Of a stretch of DNA of 64,000 bases, positions 63,912 through 64,000 are shown piece by piece. The translations under genes and the position numbers were made by a program. The notes below the pieces were generated by a model that did no database searches, had not been told where the DNA came from, and saw only the letters and a list, made by a program, of their open reading frames with translations. Position 1 is the stretch's first letter, and every line of letters begins with the position of its first letter. Origin of the DNA: a bacterium (GTDB taxonomy: Bacteria > Zixibacteria > MSB-5A5 > CAIYYT01). The DNA lies in assembly GCA_016708315.1 (NCBI GenBank), contig JADJGC010000010.1, forward strand, positions 47,935-111,934, read 5' to 3'.

Positions 63912-63941
63912 CATATAATGTGAAATAATTCACAAAGTCAA
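63912..63941 (-). promoter_or_regulatory. Rrf2-gene promoter with operator in the spacer
   Basis: On the minus strand, TTGACT (63941-63936), an 18-bp spacer and TATATG (63917-63912). The inverted repeat TGTGAA-ATAA-TTCACA (63919-63934) fills the spacer exactly, the position of a repressor site, and suits an autoregulating Rrf2 dimer. Confidence 0.7.
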
Positions 63942-64000
63942 GTCTCGTTTCTATCTTCAGTTGCTAAATCTCAGTAACTCTCCACTCTATATTATACTTT

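Overview
The window looks like a chromosomal segment of an uncultivated Gram-negative bacterium of the FCB group, most like candidate division Zixibacteria. The grounds are secreted proteases ending either in a Por/T9SS-like sorting domain (432-2165) or in a double dockerin-like 'CGD..NxxxxISDAVYLI' tail (54669 and 58790 ends), many outer-membrane beta-barrels and lipoproteins, a type IV pilus alignment cluster, and moderate GC. This assignment is inference from protein style; no rRNA or other phylogenetic marker was aligned. No rRNA, tRNA, CRISPR array, transposase or phage gene was recognised.

Layout. 1-5700: a zinc-ribbon protein, then a leftward operon lipoprotein > outer-membrane barrel > M6 metalloprotease, with a divergent WYL regulator at 5712. 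6755-10921: EF-P, a short RNase HIII, an IF-2B-like protein and a triple-GAF membrane protein whose kinase half is degenerate. 11407-14088: metallophosphoesterase and GNAT protein (minus strand). 14228-22839: HNH protein, trpS-scpA-scpB-rluB with overlapping ends, a secreted TPR-like hypothetical, then the conserved cmk-plsC-rpsA order. 23200-25204: two secreted unknowns. 25530-34081: type IV pilus region with a sigma54-like promoter, a frameshifted FimT/GspH pseudopilin, pilM, pilN, pilO, an AMIN-PilP fusion, a short PilQ lacking AMIN, and a large Ig-like lipoprotein. 34197-43842: acyl-CoA synthetase, a repeat-rich gap, a leaderless TrmB-like regulator with a secreted gluzincin, a 26-residue membrane peptide, an ornithine-type aminotransferase, and a glycosyltransferase. 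44312-49684: an EF-G-2-type GTPase and a run of small outer-membrane barrels, two of them damaged. 49781-58790: GT39-like membrane enzyme, type II NADH dehydrogenase, and two large secreted proteases (M43 and S8). 59110-63844 (minus): pyruvate:ferredoxin oxidoreductase broken by one frameshift, dCTP deaminase and an Rrf2 regulator with a palindrome inside its own promoter.

Between the operons the DNA is full of eroded small repeats built on inverted repeats: a 57-58 bp element with perfect 11-bp ends, a 132-bp element with perfect 12-bp ends, several hairpin families, and a 234-bp tandem duplication that has replaced the end of a protease gene. Four single-base frame breaks (about 25780, 48650, 48780 and 60315) occur in otherwise intact genes; these may be sequencing or assembly errors. 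The most distinctive finding is the rearranged pilus secretin module, in which the peptidoglycan-binding AMIN domain sits on the PilP-type protein instead of on PilQ.
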